Shown here piece by piece: positions 11,701 through 24,290 of a DNA stretch of 64,000 nucleotides. A model generated the notes under the pieces. The model was given only the letters and a program-made list of their open reading frames with translations, was not told the DNA's origin and made no database searches. Numbering within the stretch: the first letter of the stretch is position 1; each line of letters opens with the position of its first letter. A program made the translations under genes and the position numbers. The DNA lies in contig NC_087066.1 of the NCBI RefSeq assembly GCF_963678635.1, positions 10,258,723 through 10,322,722 of the forward strand, written 5' to 3'. Origin of the DNA: Symsagittifera roscoffensis. Its lineage: Eukaryota; Xenacoelomorpha; Acoela; Convolutidae.

Positions 11701-14580
11701 GCGCCATTATTGAAGTTTTTGTGTTCAGAGCAGGATGTTGATAAAGCTTGCACAGTTCCATGTCCCTCTCGAGGAAATTGGATGATCAAAACAGCCAACA
11801 GAAGAGTTAAGGAAGCATTTTTGAAATACGCTGGAGTGAACCACAAAGATTGCGCCAGATATCTTTTAAAAAGGATTATTTCTTATGAATCAGCAGTTCG
11901 TGCGCTTATCAATACAGTCCCTTGTGTTTATTTTTGGCAGCATTGCTGATAGATTGCAAGTACGAATTTTTTTAAAGAACTCTCCTACTCCAATTGATTA
12001 TGAAAGAAATCTAAAGAAAAAAACTGCAAGCCAGATATGAATTGGCACAGCATACACGGACGTTGAACAGGAAAGACAGGAAACATAGCCAGACAGATAA
12101 CGAAAATGATGAAGCATTATAAAGATTCCGGGATTCTACTGTTTAACCCGAATCTTTCAAAGGAAACCACGCAGTTTTTTATTTTGCAGGGGATCACACA
12201 TAGTCAACAAATTAACATTCGAGAATGTAGGGAAAAAAAGATACCGAAATATCAAAGTGATAGATAGATAAAGTTCAAAAAATGGCCTAAACAAAAACAG
12301 AGGACCAGAGGAAAAAGATATCACTTTTTTGGAATTTCTAAATACAAGTTAAACAGTAGAATTGCCAATACTAGCCACTCCTAAAATAGAAGGTGATTCA
12401 CCAAATCTAACAAATTCCGAATGCTTCACACTTCCCTCGAAAGAGATGAGCATGAAGAAAATAATGACTCAGCCTCTAAAACAATAAGTGCCGATAGACT
12501 TATGCCAATCAATGAGAGAGAGAATGCGAAATTTACATCGGAGACTACGACAGTGAAGAGGAATATTCTGTTTCAGCGAATAGTGAGCAGAAACACAAAC
12601 TGTACAAAACTAACAACCGATTGAAAATCGAGCAACTATGGGTTTGGTGATTATTTGTTTTGAAGAAATCGTGATGAAAATTCGGTTTTAAGAAAAGTTT
12701 TTTGAATACCTTAAGGGTGAAAATTTTTTTTCATTGTGGAAAATAAAACAACTTGCCGTGGAGATTCTGATGATTTTTTAATTTTGCTTATGGTACTTGA
12801 TCAGCCAAAATTTTAATTGCATTCGATTTTTAAAATGGTATCAAAATCCTATTGAAAATTTCTAAAAGCTTCAAAGTTAAAGGCAAGCAAAAGTGGTATC
12901 CGAAACGCTTACACGTGGGGAACTACTGTTTGATCCAGCATTATAACTAGTGAAGCTGAGATACTGTTTGTATCTGGCTTCATATACAGTTACAAGTCTA
13001 AGGGAAACTAACTGACAGGATGATGCAACCTATCTGCTTGCGAAATCAAAACTAATTTCTGTTTTTTATCCAGTGAAAAAAATAATTCTTAAAAACTTTT
13101 GGAGCAAAGATAACCTAAAGATATCAAATATTGGTAACGAGTGTTTTGAAATGACCCGGAATAAGAAAAATCAAATGCTTGCAACAAAATCGAAACAAAA
13201 GCTAATAAATAGCCAAGGAAAAAGATCTGAAAAATTTTTGACGAAAGAGGAAAAAGGGCTTTAGCTTTGAAAATCCGACCGAAAATTTCCACTCTTAAAA
13301 GAACAGTAAAGGATCTATTCCACAGAAAAAAGTATTTACCATTGGGAATTCACTTGCATAGAGAACTAATATTATCAGCTGCTTGTTTCTCTTAGGTGTT
13401 CAAACAGTGCTCGGATGGGAAAAGGACATCCTTGAATTAGATTTTAATATATACTTGACACATTAAACAAAAAAGAACGTGAGAATAATTTCAATTAAAT
13501 GCAAAAAAAAACATGGTTTTCTTAAACTAGGTGTATTTGGATATTCGTAAAATGTTGCTTAAGAAAATCTGAAACAGTAATTATAAAACAGGAGGGGTAG
13601 AATTAGCTGATAAAACGCAAATGGCAAACGTTTACAATTGGTTTAAAAGAAAAACAACTGGAATTGCAAGTAGATGAGACGGTCTTTGTAAAATTTTCAA
13701 AATTTTGACGGTCAAAGATGTGATTCAAACTAATTTTCATATGCTTCACTTGGGAGCTATGGCAAACGAATGCAGTTTTCGCTCTCCAGCGAAACACTGT
13801 TGTTTTTTGCATGATGTAGTTTGGCTTCCTCTGAAGTTTTACTCCTAATAAAGGAAATTTAATCTATGAAAAAACTTCCTAGAGCTTTATATATTTGTCA
13901 GTCAGTTTGCCAATATAGTTGTCATGTTTGCTATTATAAGCTTCTGCGCAGAAAAATTACTAGGGAAGAATCAAGCGGTCTTATAGATGGTCACGTCGAA
14001 GGAGTGAGATGAAAAATCAGAATAGTTTATCGCAACTGATGAAAAGTATGCGAACTTTTTCTCAATGATTATTGTCAGTAAATACTTGTTCGCTGGGGTA
14101 CAGTTGAGGCATCTCTCATTCTAAAAATGATAAGGCATTGCAGATATCAATAACAGGCAAAACAAGCCTTCTTGGGATCAAATGGGCAATGTGTTCAATA
14201 TGATTTACTAAAACTATTTTGATGAATTTCACCATACAGTTGGTCTCCATTGCCATGTTTCGATTACATCGAAAAAAAAACTTTTTTTTTCATTAGAAAT
14301 GAATTTTACACAAATTTCAATCTTGCTGTTATTAAAATATCTTCATTGCAAAATTTTAATTTAAGTTGTACGAAAAATTCTCTCTACAGCTTTGATTAAT
14401 AATGAATGGAGTGGGCCACAATACAGTTTTTAAATTGTTAAATTCCATGAGTGAATATGGTTTTTATAGAAGGGTGATGATAACCATCAAAATAGTAAGG
14501 CTTAGCAAAATAGAAGACAAAGTATTGTTAGGGAAACTAACGTTCTATGTACGTGAGTTACTGATGAAACTAATAAAATA
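8761..14580. other. Long stretch without a recognisable gene
   Basis: Open frames of up to about 90 codons occur (10,095-10,367; 11,665-11,949) but none has a recognisable motif, and frames shift often. A 43-codon open run at about 9,281-9,412 (LPERPLELHHFLDKTLAQLS) could be a distant part of the gypsy relic upstream. I see no clear terminal repeats. The region is best treated as old, decayed insertion DNA or intergenic sequence. Confidence 0.4.
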
Positions 14581-14589
14581 GTAAATGAA

Positions 14590-15420
14590 AATTCAGTCCT
14601 GCTAGCACAGCGTTTTTCAGCAAATCAAGTGAAAATTGAAAAGCTTGAACGCAAACTTTCAAACCAATTACAGTGAAAACACTGAGAATTTTTTCCTAAG
14701 AAATATCAAACTACAAGAGCTTGAATTCGGTTAAGCTTGTCTAATTTCTACCGCATTTTTTTGAGGTTAGAGCTGTATTTCGACCGATTGTGTAAACTCC
14801 TTCGTCTCTAACTAAAAATTTGATTTCAGGCCCCACTTGAGCAACTGCAGACACCAAATTCAAATAGCAGACCACAACTATCAACTGATGAATGGAAAAT
14901 TAAAAGAGCACATTCAAGAGGCTGACAATTATTTGGATAACAGAAAGAAGTTTTTCATGACAAAATATTAACTTGCTAGCAACCTGCAAATGTCAAAACT
15001 TGACGTGATAGCCTTAAAATAGAATTGAAAAAATTGCAGGGAGCTTTAACTGGAACTTTCAACTGGAAGCTTTTCAGATAAAGAGCTCCTAAATTAAAAA
15101 AAAAACAGTATTAAAGAAACAGTCATTGCTTGTCAGAGAGACCGCTAAACTTAGGTGAGTTTAAGGGTTAAGAACTGTGTCAAGGATTTTTCGTTCATCA
15201 GGAGTCAGCTGCATAGTTGCCAAAGCCCATTTTCGGCAACATCTAGACTGCATGAAGTTCTACTATTCGTGAGCTGGATTTAACGGGGACATCAAAGTGC
15301 TCATGGAAGCACAAAGAATCCTGCAAAAGGCCGATGCCCAAAAAGATATCCTAAAAAGCCTTGATGAGCCCAAAAAATTTTCCAGCAAAAACATCATCCA
15401 ATAAACTTTACTAAAGGATA
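14590..15420 (+). pseudogene. Broken coiled-coil protein gene, identity unknown
   Basis: Three open pieces in different frames look like charged helical protein. One is at about 14,590-14,680 (VKIEKLERKLSNQLQ). One follows a TTGATTTCAG acceptor at about 14,829 (MNGKLKEHIQEADNYLD). One is at about 15,215-15,400 (AHFRQHLDCMKFYYS, stop, then DIKVLMEAQRILQKADAQKD). They share strand and order. The last piece has an in-frame stop and clear donors between pieces were not found, so this may be a dead gene or exons I cannot join correctly. No family recognised. Confidence 0.3.
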
Positions 15421-15841
15421 ATAAAAAAGGCATCATCATGAGTTTGTCTAAAATAAAATTAAAGTTTCCTCAGAGTAGAAATGGTTCAAAAAACTGTGAA
15501 ATCTAACAAGTTTACGCTTTTGAAGCATGTCTTTTAACAATTGAGCAAATAAATTTAAGTTAATTACTATAAAAACTCTAGTTTTCTTTGAAGGCTTGAA
15601 AAATTAAAATTTTGTTTTCTTGAAAAATTAAAAAAAAAACAGGTGAATGTCTTGTCATTCATTTCTATTAAATTTTTTCGCCTTAAAAAAGCGAGGTTTC
15701 TCCAGAAATGAGAATGAAAAAAGTAAGTGTAGTTAGTTCATTGAATTGAATCAGGTAAATCGTATGTACTTATATTCCAGTCGGCCATATACGCAAAAGT
15801 TTTAGAAATGAGATACAAAAATAATTGATCAGAATGACATA

Positions 15842-16279
15842 CAGGGGCGGATTTAGGGGGGGGGGGCGGTGGGATTGTCAGCGGACGCCCCCCCCCCCCC
15901 CCCCTCAGGGATTCGACCCCCTGCCGACCCAAAGGGTCCCCCCTTTGATACTTTTTCAGAAATCCATTTTTTGGCCGACCAACCCTAAAAATTTTCTAAA
16001 GGCGCCTTCGGCGTCAATGCATAATAACTTTGAGGGGGAGCGCGCGCCAAAAAAAAAACGATTTTTTTAATAAAATTTTTCAAAAAGTGTCCAAAAACGG
16101 CTTTTTTGACTTTTTTTCAAAAATTTGCCTGCGGCGCAGAAACTTTTGCTAAAATAGGGGCAAAACAGTGCTTTGGGAGAGCTCAAAAAATCAATTTGGT
16201 CGACCAAAAAAAAGTCAAAATTTTTAATTTTTTTTTGAAAAACCGCCCCCGCCTCGAGAAAATCCTATATCCGCCCCTG
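15842..16279. mobile_element. Non-autonomous hAT-type MITE
   Basis: The 438-bp element has 16-bp terminal inverted repeats, CAGGGGCGGATTTAGG at the left and the complement of CAGGGGCGGATATAGG at the right (one mismatch). It is flanked by a perfect 8-bp direct repeat, ATGACATA (15,834-15,841 and 16,280-16,287). An 8-bp target duplication with CAGGGGCGG-type ends is characteristic of the hAT superfamily. The interior has G- and C-homopolymer runs just inside the left end (15,857-15,903) and no transposase, so it must be moved in trans. The intact duplication and near-perfect ends suggest a fairly recent insertion. Confidence 0.9.
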
Positions 16280-16374
16280 ATGACATATCCAGTAAAAATT
16301 AGAGTTTATGTTACATTATTCCTTCAGTTGCTGTTACACCGTAGACACAGTTGAGTCAGTCGGTCATATCCTGA

Positions 16375-17095
16375 AATTTTATCTTGTTTTCAGCGTGAAA
16401 TGGTATTAACGAAAAATCAAACGAGTTTCTCGCGACAACTGAAACCGAAGGTAACAAAATCAAAAGAACCGAATTCATAATTGCGTGAAAGTTCACGGAA
16501 AATCAACCTGGAGTTAAATTGCTTTTCGCAATTTGTCCAATAAATTTCAATGCGAGTAAAGTTGTCCTGTTCTTGATAAAGAGCATCAAAGTCTGATTCG
16601 CGAGCAATTGACCCAATGGTCTAAAACTTATGAAACTTCTTGAGTCAAAAATATTGCTTTCTTAGAACTTTTAGAGTTATTTTAATTATTTTAATCGATC
16701 AGCTCCAGTGTTGTCGTCTAGATGTGAGTACTGAAAAAATGTTCCAGAGTTCAGTTTATAGAGTTAGGTTGAGATAAGGTGAGTTTTAGGTTGATCTATC
16801 CAAAATGGATCAAAACTCCACTGCCCAATAAAAACTAATGGTTTTTAATTCGATCTTCAACCCTGTTTTTAAAAAAAGTTCGCGTGATTTAGGTACTAAG
16901 AGACCTAGCCATGGGGAAGTACTTATTCACTAAGCTGTAAAACGATCTCGGTGTCCCATGCCTTAAGCAAACAGAATTTGCTCCAACAAATTGAGGTGCA
17001 AAAACAGAAAAAGTAGTGTCTCTGATCCTTGAGACAATGATTTCAGGGTCGTTTTCTCCTCACCTTATGCGCGAGTTAAGTGGACGACTGTTCCA
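16375..17095. repeat. Fossil LTR-like copy related to the giant retroelement (copy F1)
   Basis: From about 16,790 the sequence follows the R-U5 half of the giant LTR read in its sense direction: a GTTGATC-TATCC...ATGGATC block, an ACCCTGTTTTTA block and GAGACCTAGCCATG (compare GAGACCCAGCCATG at about 61,617). It then continues into a tail (TAAGCTGTAA-ACGATCT... to GACTGTT) shared with 23.17-23.34, 27.27-27.45, 29.60-29.78 and 33.20-33.37 kb. The upstream part (16,375-16,780) is shared with 21.7-22.0 kb. It is heavily diverged, has no flanking duplication I can see, and is probably a very old solo LTR or its remnant. Confidence 0.55.
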
Positions 17096-17560
17096 CGCCC
17101 TCGTTTTATTATGTAATCCAGGGTAGAAAGCTCCAAACATTTTTCTCTTTCATAGTAAGCTTCTTTGCATAAGCTCGAGATTGGTCTGAATGCTCTTTGC
17201 TGAACATTTTCAATCGTTACTTTGTCTTTTTTAGGAATGGGTTCCCTGATTGACTGGCTTGTTCCAGATGCGGTTTCACCAAAGTTTTGTAGAGGACCGC
17301 CTTGATTTACTCTGTTACTTTCAAAAACCCTTTCTTTATAATTGCAATAATACTACTGGCTAAAATTGTTTTTATAGCAATATAATCCCGAAACAGATTT
17401 TGATGTCTACCAGGTTTTTCTCAATTTCTACATTGCTCAAGGTGGTTTTGCCATGCAGTGTATAATTTTTTCTGTCGTCTTCGTTCTTCATTATATTGTT
17501 AGTTTGTGGCATTTCGATAGATTGAATTTCAGTAAACTTCCTTCGCCAGGCAAAAGCCAA
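17095..17560 (-). pseudogene. LINE 3' fragment (CR1/Jockey-like RT C-terminus)
   Basis: The minus strand gives the typical end of a non-LTR retrotransposon reverse transcriptase in broken frames: TTLSNVEIEKNL near 17,430, then YKTLVKPHLEQASQS in one frame and KDKVTIENVQQRAF in another at about 17,200-17,280, then a YEREK stretch and LDYIIKRGRGT at about 17,095-17,130. These match the order 'v.v.kdLGV...', 'LV.PhLEyA...W.P...kd...lE.vQrRat..i' and 'YeeRL..l.l.tL.yRR.RGd' of LINE proteins. At least two frameshifts and stops show it is dead. It abuts fossil LTR copy F1. Confidence 0.6.
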
Positions 17561-19569
17561 ATGGCTGATTCAATATCGTGTTGTTCAGAATAAGGTAACA
17601 GAACATGTGACGCCTTATGATTTTTACCAAAATTTTGCAGCAAATTAACAATAGGCTTACTGGTCTACAAATATTTGGATCGTTATTTAGGTCTTTCTAT
17701 GTACCGCCATGACAATTGCACATCTCCAATTCTCAGGATTTTTACCGTATTCCCATGATTTTTGATCGGCTAATTTTTTCGAAACTCATAGTTTTTGATC
17801 AAGTAGATGTGTTTGACAATCATAAAACTAACCCCTACCAGCTTAGTAATCCAAATTTTCAACGTTAGTTGCAAACTTCATGTATTTAGAGTATTTTATG
17901 ACGGGTTGCTAATCAAATATAGGCAATAGTAGGTAAAACTTTAACAGTAGCCCAAAATGCGATAATCCTAACACAATTTTTACACTGGACTATGATTAGA
18001 TCGGCCATGAACGTCGCGACCTTTGAAAATTTGGTAGTTCGTATCCATGACCTTGAAACAAAGCAGTCGAGTTTGGCGTTCCATTTTGTCACGAGTGCCA
18101 GTTCTTTTGCAATAGCCTTTTTTTAAATTCTACTTCGGGCAGCTGATCAAAATTGGCTGCTTTCTATTAGAGTAAAAAAACTTCTCTAAAAAGTACTTAA
18201 TTGGATTTTATGGCTAGTCACTGTTGCGTTTCAAATGTCTCCAAGTATATTTTAAAAGTTTTGTTTGTTTTGAACTTACAAAAACACTGGTGAGCAGCGA
18301 ACAAGGTAACCCACAGTTTGATTTACTCAGAAGCCTCATTATTGGGATAGACTCATTAATTAGATGTGATATTTTTGATGTTTGTGCCTGTTTGTCGAGC
18401 GCCCTATGAGGGATTTTAGATGCTGGTCTGTCAATTAGGTCTCGGGTCTGGGGGAAGGAGTTCCTGGCCTGGGGAGTCTGGTGGTAGCCTCACCCCGCGC
18501 CATCAAGATTTTTTGAACCCTCACACCGCGCCGTCAAGATTATGAGCGTAAAACAAGGAGCTCATAATTGGTAAATGTCAATTGTGTAAAAATAACTCTT
18601 AGCGACTTCAAAAAAATTTTCTTCGTGCTATGCGTGTTAATATGAGATTTGTCAATAATGTTTTAATTGGTGATGACTTAGTGCTGAATATTTGTGTAAG
18701 TACAGCCACTTCTAATGTTCGAGTGCTCAATAGAGTACCTGAGGAGTCGCGTGTTCCCTTGCCAGAAAAACGTTCTGAGAGATTGAGTGATATTTTCTAC
18801 AATGTAGAAAATGTTACTTACTGACTGGTTTTTCTGACGACCGGTTTTTTTGATTCAAGAGAAGTGGTCGTAAGCAAACGACAGCTATGAGCTCTATAAA
18901 AAAATTTGAGCCAATATTGTTTCACTGCATAAACCCCTTCCTGAAGCGTGAAGCCCGCCCCAGTAAGATCTCGAGCACAGAATAAAGCTAATTAGCAGCA
19001 AGCGTGATGAGGGAAATATAAAGGGAAGAACAAGGCTGGCCGCTTCAGATGACAAGATCGTACCTTTTCGTTTCCTAACTATGAAAAATTGGTGTCTAAA
19101 CACCCAAAAAGATGCTGATATAAATGCCCCAAAAACAGAAAACGTCGATAATTTTCTTTGTAAGTGAGTTAGAGGTGTACAAAAAAATTATGTCTTTTCC
19201 AAAAGGTTCGGGAGTCTGTCCGACCCCAAGTTTTTAGAGACCTTAGGTACAAATCGAACGGCAATGAAGGGCTCAATATCTTGAAATCGCCTACTAAATT
19301 CCTAAATTTATAGGTGAAGGTAAAATACCCAAAAGGCTAAGACCTTTTTGGAGCAAAACTTAACTCTGTCGTACAAACAGACGGAGGTTTCAGATCAATT
19401 GCCATCGGCAAAACTTTCAGACGCATCGCGAAGAAGCAATGACAATTTTTTTTGCGAGTTTTCAAGTGAAATGTGGTACTAATTGAGAAGTTAAATTTTG
19501 CTGCACACTCTTTTAGAAATTTGATAGAGCGTGACGACAACCCGAAGTGCATATCTTAGCCTAAATTAG
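17561..19569. other. No gene recognised
   Basis: Short open frames only. A 24-nt phrase is repeated nearby at about 18,487-18,541 (CCTCACCCCGCGCCATCAAGA and CCTCACACCGCGCCGTCAAGA). A 64-codon open frame at 18,630-18,824 has no recognisable motif. Confidence 0.4.
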
Positions 19570-20640
19570 ATTTTAGTAATGGATTTATTTCGCTTAATAG
19601 AGAAACTATGCAGAATCACGTTTTTTCGAACCCCTATGAGTTGTACAAAAAAACTCATTGCGCCCACAGTAAGCCGAATTATCTTTTTTACGGAATTTTT
19701 ATCGTTATGTTGGAGGAAGGAACACAAAAGGGTGATCCCCAGTCTTCACCGTTTTTTGTTGAAACAATACAGACGATAGTAAACAAAGCTTATCCAATCA
19801 CGTTTGGTATTTAGATGATGGAAATCTAGCCGACGACTACAAGACAGTTCTCAGAGACCCTACAAAAATTGAAATCAGAAAAAGACCATGACTTTAGCAT
19901 AAACACAGTTATGTTTTCTAGGACTGACCACAAGTACGCAGTACAATACAATTATAGGTCAATTTCAAAAAGCATAACCAAAAATAAAAAATACATTCTT
20001 CGGATGAACTTGTAATCTTGGGCTCCCATATGGGCAAATCTTGTCGAAAAGAACTGCTAAATGAAAAAAAAAGCTGAGTTGGAAAAGATTTCGAAGGTTA
20101 TGATTCTGGATGAACCTTAAAGTTTTTACCTCTTAAAAAGTGCCCAAGCATTCCGAAAATCTTGTATTTTTAATTAGACGTCCTTGTTTCTTGCAAATTG
20201 AGTTTTCGGAAAAACACGATTGATTTTTAAGAAATTCTATATGTATGGTAACAAATGTAAAAATGGCTGATAACCCTTTATTGCAAGCAGTTCTCCCGGC
20301 AGCCAAAAGTGGCTTGATTGTATCGTCCGCTCACCTACTAGCTTTACCCGCTCTTTTAGTCTCAGAAGTAGGAGTGAAAGCTATCTTAAATGCGATTTAT
20401 AGCTAGGATGGAACATTTAATGATGCATTATAACTTTGGCTTGATTCAGCAATTTGTGAAGTTGCTCGGGAGAACAAAATCCAAGAAAAAAGGGACAGAC
20501 CTATTTTTGATCACAAAACTTCTGAAATGGTTTTATAACTAGAATCTACTGACGTAAATGCTTACCAGTTCAAAATTGAATTGAAACGATTGAATGCCAT
20601 ACCGTGTAAAAATTAAAGATTGAAACTGTCAGCAGCTTAG
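19570..20640 (+). pseudogene. Decayed reverse transcriptase of a non-LTR-type element
   Basis: Around 19,700-19,800 the plus strand reads LEEGTQKGDPQSSPFF, matching the RT block 'G..QGdPlsp.lF'. About 60 codons later, in another frame, comes a DDG-like stretch followed by LKSEKDHDFSINTVMFSRTD, which resembles the 'GL.lN..K...' block after the catalytic aspartates. Further on, at about 20,269-20,400, there is an open 45-codon run (LLQAVLPAAKSGLIV, then LLALPALLV). Several stops interrupt it. The family cannot be fixed from this; no ends were found. Confidence 0.5.
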
Positions 20641-21690
20641 AAATGCAAGTAATTTCACCTAAAATCGAAATATAATATAAAAACATAGATGCGTTGGTGG
20701 AAAAAATGTAATCGAAGATGGATGGCATGGCCTTTATTGCCTCAAAAAAACAGGGAGATGTACTCGGCACTAATAATGATAAAATTACTTCGAAGATACT
20801 TTTTATTTATAGAGCCAAGGGAATTAAAGGGCAGCTTTATTCAAGTATATGATAGACCCTTAGCCTCATATCAGGTCAATACAGCTACGTTTTAGTCTGT
20901 GCAGGTATTAGTTTTACTCTTTTTATCTAACTCTTTTTACTTCTATCCACAAAATACTTATCTCTTCCAAATCTTGAAACTTCCGGGGACTTTTACTGGG
21001 TAAAGTAAAGAAAGGACTTTTGCCTATAACCTCTGTTGCTATGACACTTTCGATCTTCTGATTATTCAAACAAAAGGAGTAAAAAAAAGAACGTAACGCA
21101 CTGCAACATGTATTTCTTTTTGATGAGGAGCAGATTCACTCAGATAGCAAGTCGGGAGACGTCCACTTCCTTTTGCAGTAAGGCAACAATGTAGGGAGAC
21201 AAAAGAAACATTGAGAAATAATTGAGGCCATAACATGAAACAACTTCTCAAGTTCCATCAATAAATCACAAAGACCGAAAACCGACTTCAGAAATAATAA
21301 GCTTTGACATTTATGTAAACTCCTTGGTTGTTTGGAAAAATTGAGGTTTGTTTAATATCAGATAGAAAACAAGTCTAAACTGTTATCTGAGAAAGTCTGA
21401 GCTTTTAGAAAAAACCGAGATCAAAAATAGAAAGCGGTCAAACCAAAAGAAATATGATGCTTCGAAATTCACTCAAATAACTTGGTAACCATAATCCAAA
21501 AAATAACGTTCAGATAAAAAATTAAAACACTCTAAAATAAGTATGAATATTAAAATATTAATCTGCTTAGTTATAGAAATGATTCAAAATTTGGATCCAT
21601 AATCAGTTCCCAGATCGACACTTGTTAGTTTGCATCTTGGGTAGCGCGGATGAACAATGGAAAACTTTTTGATCAATTCTTTCTCATGTG
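20641..21690. other. No gene recognised
   Basis: AT-rich sequence. A 68-codon frame (20,689-20,895) and a 61-codon minus-strand frame (21,066-21,251) have no recognisable motif. Confidence 0.4.
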
Positions 21691-21699
21691 CAAGTAGAT

Positions 21700-22250
21700 C
21701 ATATGCTGAAATTTTATCTTCAAATTTGGGTGATTTTTTGCCACTTTATAAAAAACAGAAATAAGAAAAACTGATTAATAATAGCGGGAAAGTTGACAGA
21801 AAATCATTCTCGAGTCAATTTATTATTAGCAAAATTTCCAATAAGATTCAATTCGAGTAGAGCTGTTTTGTTCCTGATAAAGAACGTATTAGTACTCGAA
21901 AGGAGAGCCTTGACTGGGTTGGTCGACAAACGAAGCAACCCAATGATCCAGAAGATAAAAATTACTTGAGCTAAAACTACTATTTTTTTTCTCAAACTAC
22001 TAGAGTTACATTAGTAACATTATTTGTTTGATTCTAGAGTCGTTGCACTATGTGAGTATTGAATGTGACTCCTTGAGTCTACTTTACACAATCATGTTGA
22101 GATAATGCGGGTTCTGGGTCGATCCATCTGAAATGAACCAACCACTTTCCAATGAAAACTAATGGTATTTACTTGAGTTCTCAACCCTGTTGTTAACGGC
22201 GTTTGCGTGTTTTAGGTATTTATAGACCTAGCTATGAGGACAATCTTTTT
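21700..22250. repeat. Fossil LTR-like copy related to the giant retroelement (copy F2)
   Basis: Colinear with F1 (TGAAATTTTATCTT... CCAATAA.ATTCAAT.CGAGTA... CTTGAG) and then with the giant LTR R-U5: GGGTCGATCCATC, an AACCCTGTTGTTA block and TAGACCTAGCTATGAGG at about 22,223. It ends abruptly where F1 continues into the shared tail. Confidence 0.5.
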
Positions 22251-22779
22251 GCTAGAGTGGGAGGGGATTTTTTGGTAGTAGTTTTGCCATTCCCCCGGAT
22301 TGGCACAGTCGAAACTGCCGATGCACGTCGAAAGAAAGATTAAAGGCATTAGCACCAAATTCGTGATGAAAAGGAGGCTCAGAAGGTTCTAGAACTTCAT
22401 AATTTCAAAGTTTTGATTCGAACTAGAACATTTCTGAGACATACAAAAAAGGAATATTTTGACCGGGAAAAAAACTGAAAACATAACAACCGGAACAACA
22501 ACCGAAGAACAGGCAAAAACTCAGTTGCAAAATCAGTCGGAAAAAAAAGAATAGAAACGAAGCTTTTTAACTTCACAACAAGAAACGATAAGGTGCTGAT
22601 CGAAAGAAGATCATACAAACAGTAGGTCCAGTGGGATATTCGGGACGGATCCGAACCCTTGCGTGCCACAAAATCAGAGAGATAATGACGTTGGGAGAGT
22701 ACGGAATCAGAGGCCCGGTGCCCAGAGATTGTTAGAGACCCTTAACTGAACATTTTAGCTTCTCTATTGGCCTGAATGT
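22251..22779 (+). other. Unassigned open stretch
   Basis: The plus strand reads for about 80 codons from about 22,355 with one stop (KVLELHNFKVLIRTRTFL, then KKEYFDREKN, stop, then KSVGKKRIETKLF). It is basic and could be a nucleic-acid-binding ORF1 fragment of a LINE, but no motif supports that. CCCCCGGATTGGCACA at 22,292 resembles the CCCCTCCGGATTGGCACA motif of the giant element leader at 55,465. Confidence 0.25.
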
Positions 22780-23340
22780 ATTTACTTTACTCCGATATAA
22801 TTTAGTATTTCAGGGCATGAGCAGCTAGAGTCGAGAAAAGATTCAATCCATATCTAATGGATTTAGTATATAACTGTCACTAAAACATGTAATAATGATT
22901 TTCTAGCCGTATTTTTAAAATTAATCACATTGTCTGGGGATCAGAGACCCAGCTATGTGGTTATTTTTGCATGTACGCAAAAGTTGATCACAAACGGTTC
23001 GGCTGATGGCCTAAAAACGGTAACTTTTTACTTAGCACTTAGCATATCAGAGAAACAACTGCCTAATCAGGATGGTTGCAAACGAGTAGAATTAAGGTAA
23101 CCAGTCGTCAATAGGTACTTTTTCTACTCTCCGTCAAGGTAATGTCTGGTCCAATGTTAAAAACTTTTTCATTGTAACACAAACTTGATGTTCCATGATA
23201 AAAGCGAACCGAATTGGCTCCGACCGAATGAGAAACAAAAACACAAGAGGTATTGTCCCTGACCATTGAGCCAATGGTTGTAGGACCTGTTTCTCTTAAC
23301 CTTATATGTGACGTTAGCGTACGACTGTTACCTTAAGAAA
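22780..23340. repeat. Fossil LTR-like copy (F3) with shared tail
   Basis: It follows the giant LTR sense strand from the AATCCATATCTAATGGATT block through GTCTGGGGATCAGAGACCCAG (22,934), ATTTTTGCATGTA (22,963) and AACCAGTCGTC (23,100), to TGTCTGGTCCAATGTTA at about 23,143-23,159. Those correspond to the last ~350 bp of the 922-bp LTR, whose end reads CGGGCGAATGTTACA. The shared tail (about 23,175-23,340) follows directly. Confidence 0.6.
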
Positions 23341-24290
23341 TAATTATTAAAATTTTCTGCTCAGTAACTTGTTTTTGCTTTGTTACCGCAACTATTCTTC
23401 AGTAGATTTGTCTCATTCTATCGTCTTAGAATGTTTTTTTTCAAAAATATCACTAAGGTTTGATAGATTCAGTTGTTTTCCAAACCAGTGATTCAATTGT
23501 TGTATTTTGACTGAACAGCGTTCTTTTCTTTGTTTGGAGTGAAGGGTAATCTACGCCAAAAATTATACAGCGACTAAAGGTATAATAAGTACCTATTGAC
23601 GAACGACTGATGTAGAAAAAACATGACTTCTACGAGTTTTGCACCATCTCAATCTAGCGAGGTGGTTTTTATCTAATTGAGGGTCGACAAAAGCGTGACA
23701 GTTTTTAGGCCATCCGCCAACCGGCGGCTTCTCAGCTTTCCTTTGCAATCAACACATAGTTGGCTCTTTATATCTCTAGACAACGTGGATGTGAAAAAAA
23801 GGGGGCGTGGAACCATTTGAAAACTAGTTTTAGTGACAATAATTATTGAATCTGTAAGCAACGAATTGATTTTTTTGTACCCTCACATACTCGTTTTTCC
23901 AAAAAATTGTTAAAAATCAGTTAAACTAATTTTTTGAGCATCCATTCTAAAATTCTCTAATCCCACGTCTCCATGGAAATCATGTTATTATCCTCTCAAA
24001 AACCTGAATGGAAGGGGCTCGGATCTGTTCTCAGTCAGATGCAGAACCTTCCTTTTCCACTCAATCAGCAAGCCAACATCCATGCTGCTACGGGTGTTTC
24101 GCATTTCAAAATTTAAAATATATACTTAAATTTAGAACATTCTTGAACCTCCGTTTCATCAAAATCCAATCACTAAGTCCTCTAACACTAGAATGCTGAT
24201 TTTCCAAATGCTTTTTTTGCAGATTGGGTGGCACAAAGTTCCCTTTCGACTACGTTTTGACTCAGCTTCGTCCTCTCACACTTAATGCTG
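23341..24290. repeat. Repeat unit U, copy a
   Basis: A ~950-bp segment found again at 29,780-30,690 (copy b) and at 33,375-34,004 joined to 58,579-58,860 (copy c, split by the giant element). Landmarks are a CAGCTTTCCTTTGCAATCAA box, a GACAATAATTATTG box, GAGCATCCATTCTAAAATTC and CTGAATGGA..GGGCTCGGATCTG. It follows the fossil LTR tail in every copy, so the two travel as one unit. Copy a keeps an uninterrupted version of the site where the giant element inserted in copy c (24,005-24,023). A short LTR-like phrase (GTCTCGGGATCCGAGACCTGG) follows at 24,300. Confidence 0.8.

Noticed and set aside
15738-16070. Open frames across the G/C runs at 15.8-16.0 kb
   Set aside because: They only translate homopolymers inside the MITE.
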